Positions 63,310 through 64,000 of a stretch of 64,000 nucleotides of DNA are shown here, piece by piece. Position 1 is the stretch's first letter, and the number at the start of each line of letters is the position of its first letter. Below the pieces are notes generated by a model that saw nothing but the letters and a program-made list of their open reading frames with translations, did no database searches and was not told the origin of the DNA. The DNA is from DATKNA01 sp963755755 (GTDB lineage Bacteria; Actinomycetota; Actinomycetes; Actinomycetales; Kineosporiaceae), in the NCBI GenBank assembly GCA_963755755.1, contig CAVWLJ010000005.1, forward strand, positions 1 to 64,000. The letters run 5' to 3'. The position numbers and the translations under genes are program-made.

Positions 63310-64000
63310 TCAGGCGGTGCCGCTGGAGAGCTCGCGGGAGCGGTCCCGCGCCGCCTCCATCGCGGTGAGGAACGCGGCCCGCACCTTGTGGTCGTCCAGC
63401 TGCCGCAGGGCCGCCATCGTGGTGCCCGCCGGGCTGCTCACCTGCTCGCGCAGCACCGTCGGGTGCTGCCCGGTCTCCTTGAGCATCGTCGCCGCGCCGT
63501 AGAGGGTCTGGACGACGAGCTCCGTCGACGTCGCCCGCGGCAGCCCGAGCAGGACGCCGGCCTCGATCATGGCCTCGACGACGTAGAAGATGTAGGCCGG
63601 CCCGGAGCCGCTGATCGCGGTGACGGCGTCCTGGTGATACTCGGGCAGCTCGACGACCTTGCCGGTGGCCTCGAGCAGGGCCCGGGCCCGGGCGAGGTGG
63701 GCGGGGTCGCAGTGCGTGCCGGGGCTGATGGCCGCCATGCCCTGGTCGACCAGCGCGGGCGTGTTCGGCATGACCCGGACGACGGCCAGGCCGCCCGGGA
63801 GCCGCTCCTCGACGAAGGCGGTCGTGATGCCGGCGGCGATGGTGACGACCAGGGCGCCCGGGCGCAGCGCGTCACGGATCTCCGCGAGCAGTCCGTCGAT
63901 GTCCTGCGGCTTGACGACGAGCACCACGGTGTCGGACCAGGCGGCGGCCTCGGCGTTGCCGACGATCCGGATGCCGTACCGGTCGGCGAGCTCGGCGGCG
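63310..64000 (-). CDS. proC: ProC, pyrroline-5-carboxylate reductase, N-terminus beyond the window
   Basis: ProC reduces pyrroline-5-carboxylate to proline with NADPH. The frame is open to the window edge (AAELADRYGIRIVGNAEAAA at the visible beginning), so the N-terminal Rossmann motif is missing. VVLVVKPQDIDGLLAEIRDA, AVVRVMPNTPALVDQGMAAI, HQDAVTAISGSGPAYIFYVV and EQVSSPAGTTMAALRQLDDH are family hallmarks. 229 residues are visible of the usual 270. Rv0500 is the positional equivalent in M. tuberculosis and begins the same conserved gene block. Confidence 0.95.
   Translation of the reverse strand, partial: AAELADRYGIRIVGNAEAAAWSDTVVLVVKPQDIDGLLAEIRDALRPGALVVTIAAGITTAFVEERLPGGLAVVRVMPNTPALVDQGMAAISPGTHCDPAHLARARALLEATGKVVELPEYHQDAVTAISGSGPAYIFYVVEAMIEAGVLLGLPRATSTELVVQTLYGAATMLKETGQHPTVLREQVSSPAGTTMAALRQLDDHKVRAAFLTAMEAARDRSRELSSGTA

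Noticed and set aside
11006..64000. tRNA genes or a prophage near the accessory segment
   Set aside because: No cloverleaf-like sequence, integrase or phage structural gene was found on reading.

Overview
The window is a chimera of two unrelated DNAs, so it should not be read as one chromosome. Bases 1 to about 10,953 are moderate-GC DNA that looks like a Chloroflexota bacterium (S-layer-homology repeats, a DUF3224 protein, a TMEM175-type channel, heptanucleotide repeats). Bases from about 11,006 to 64,000 are very high-GC DNA of an actinobacterium, probably Pseudonocardiaceae-like. The join at 10,952-11,005 carries a T9 run followed by a 17-base match to the end of the Oxford Nanopore ligation adapter, preceded by a degraded copy of the complementary adapter start. 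It reads as two consecutive nanopore molecules assembled as one. Single-base frameshifts occur in about twenty otherwise conserved genes in both parts, as expected of a long-read consensus. I treat these genes as intact in life unless stated.

Part 1: a secreted protein running off the left edge, an SLH-domain fragment cut by an IS5/IS427-type element, and a strong terminator. Then a MoxR ATPase, an unknown 152-aa protein and a CoxE-type VWA protein. Then a 3.1-kb imperfect inverted repeat (4641-7773 and 7815-10953) whose arms both hold VWA 3' end, DUF3224, methyltransferase, TMEM175 channel and truncated ABC transporter. The right arm ends at the adapter and the ABC gene is cut at the centre of symmetry, so I read it as a fold-back read. 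Yet parts of the arms differ by silent codon changes, which suggests that two strains contributed.

Part 2: the backbone matches the Mycobacterium tuberculosis Rv0500-Rv0555 order. On the minus strand, right to left, it runs proC, acuC, bldC, a tiny bS22-like gene, an SDR, an acyltransferase, a plus-strand HAD phosphatase, glutaredoxin, rex-hemA-hemC-hemD-hemB-marR, hemL, a histidine phosphatase, tlpA, ccdA, resB and ccsB. Then come menA and menE, and menB and menD. Together these make haem, mature c-type cytochromes and menaquinone for the respiratory chain. A Rex operator precedes rex and probably ties haem synthesis to NADH/NAD+ state.

Between menB and menE sits about 24 kb of accessory genes. 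It holds two DHA2-type MFS exporters, a third MFS, a decayed amidohydrolase, partner-switching signalling genes (two STAS proteins, a GAF/half-PP2C protein, a CheB catalytic domain), a MmyB-type regulator, and aquaporin. It also holds a LacI-controlled glycoside cluster (two GH3 enzymes, a sugar ABC importer without its ATPase, a GH1 enzyme). No CRISPR array, prophage, tRNA or rRNA was seen. I found no convincing undescribed system; the most striking structure is better explained as an artefact.
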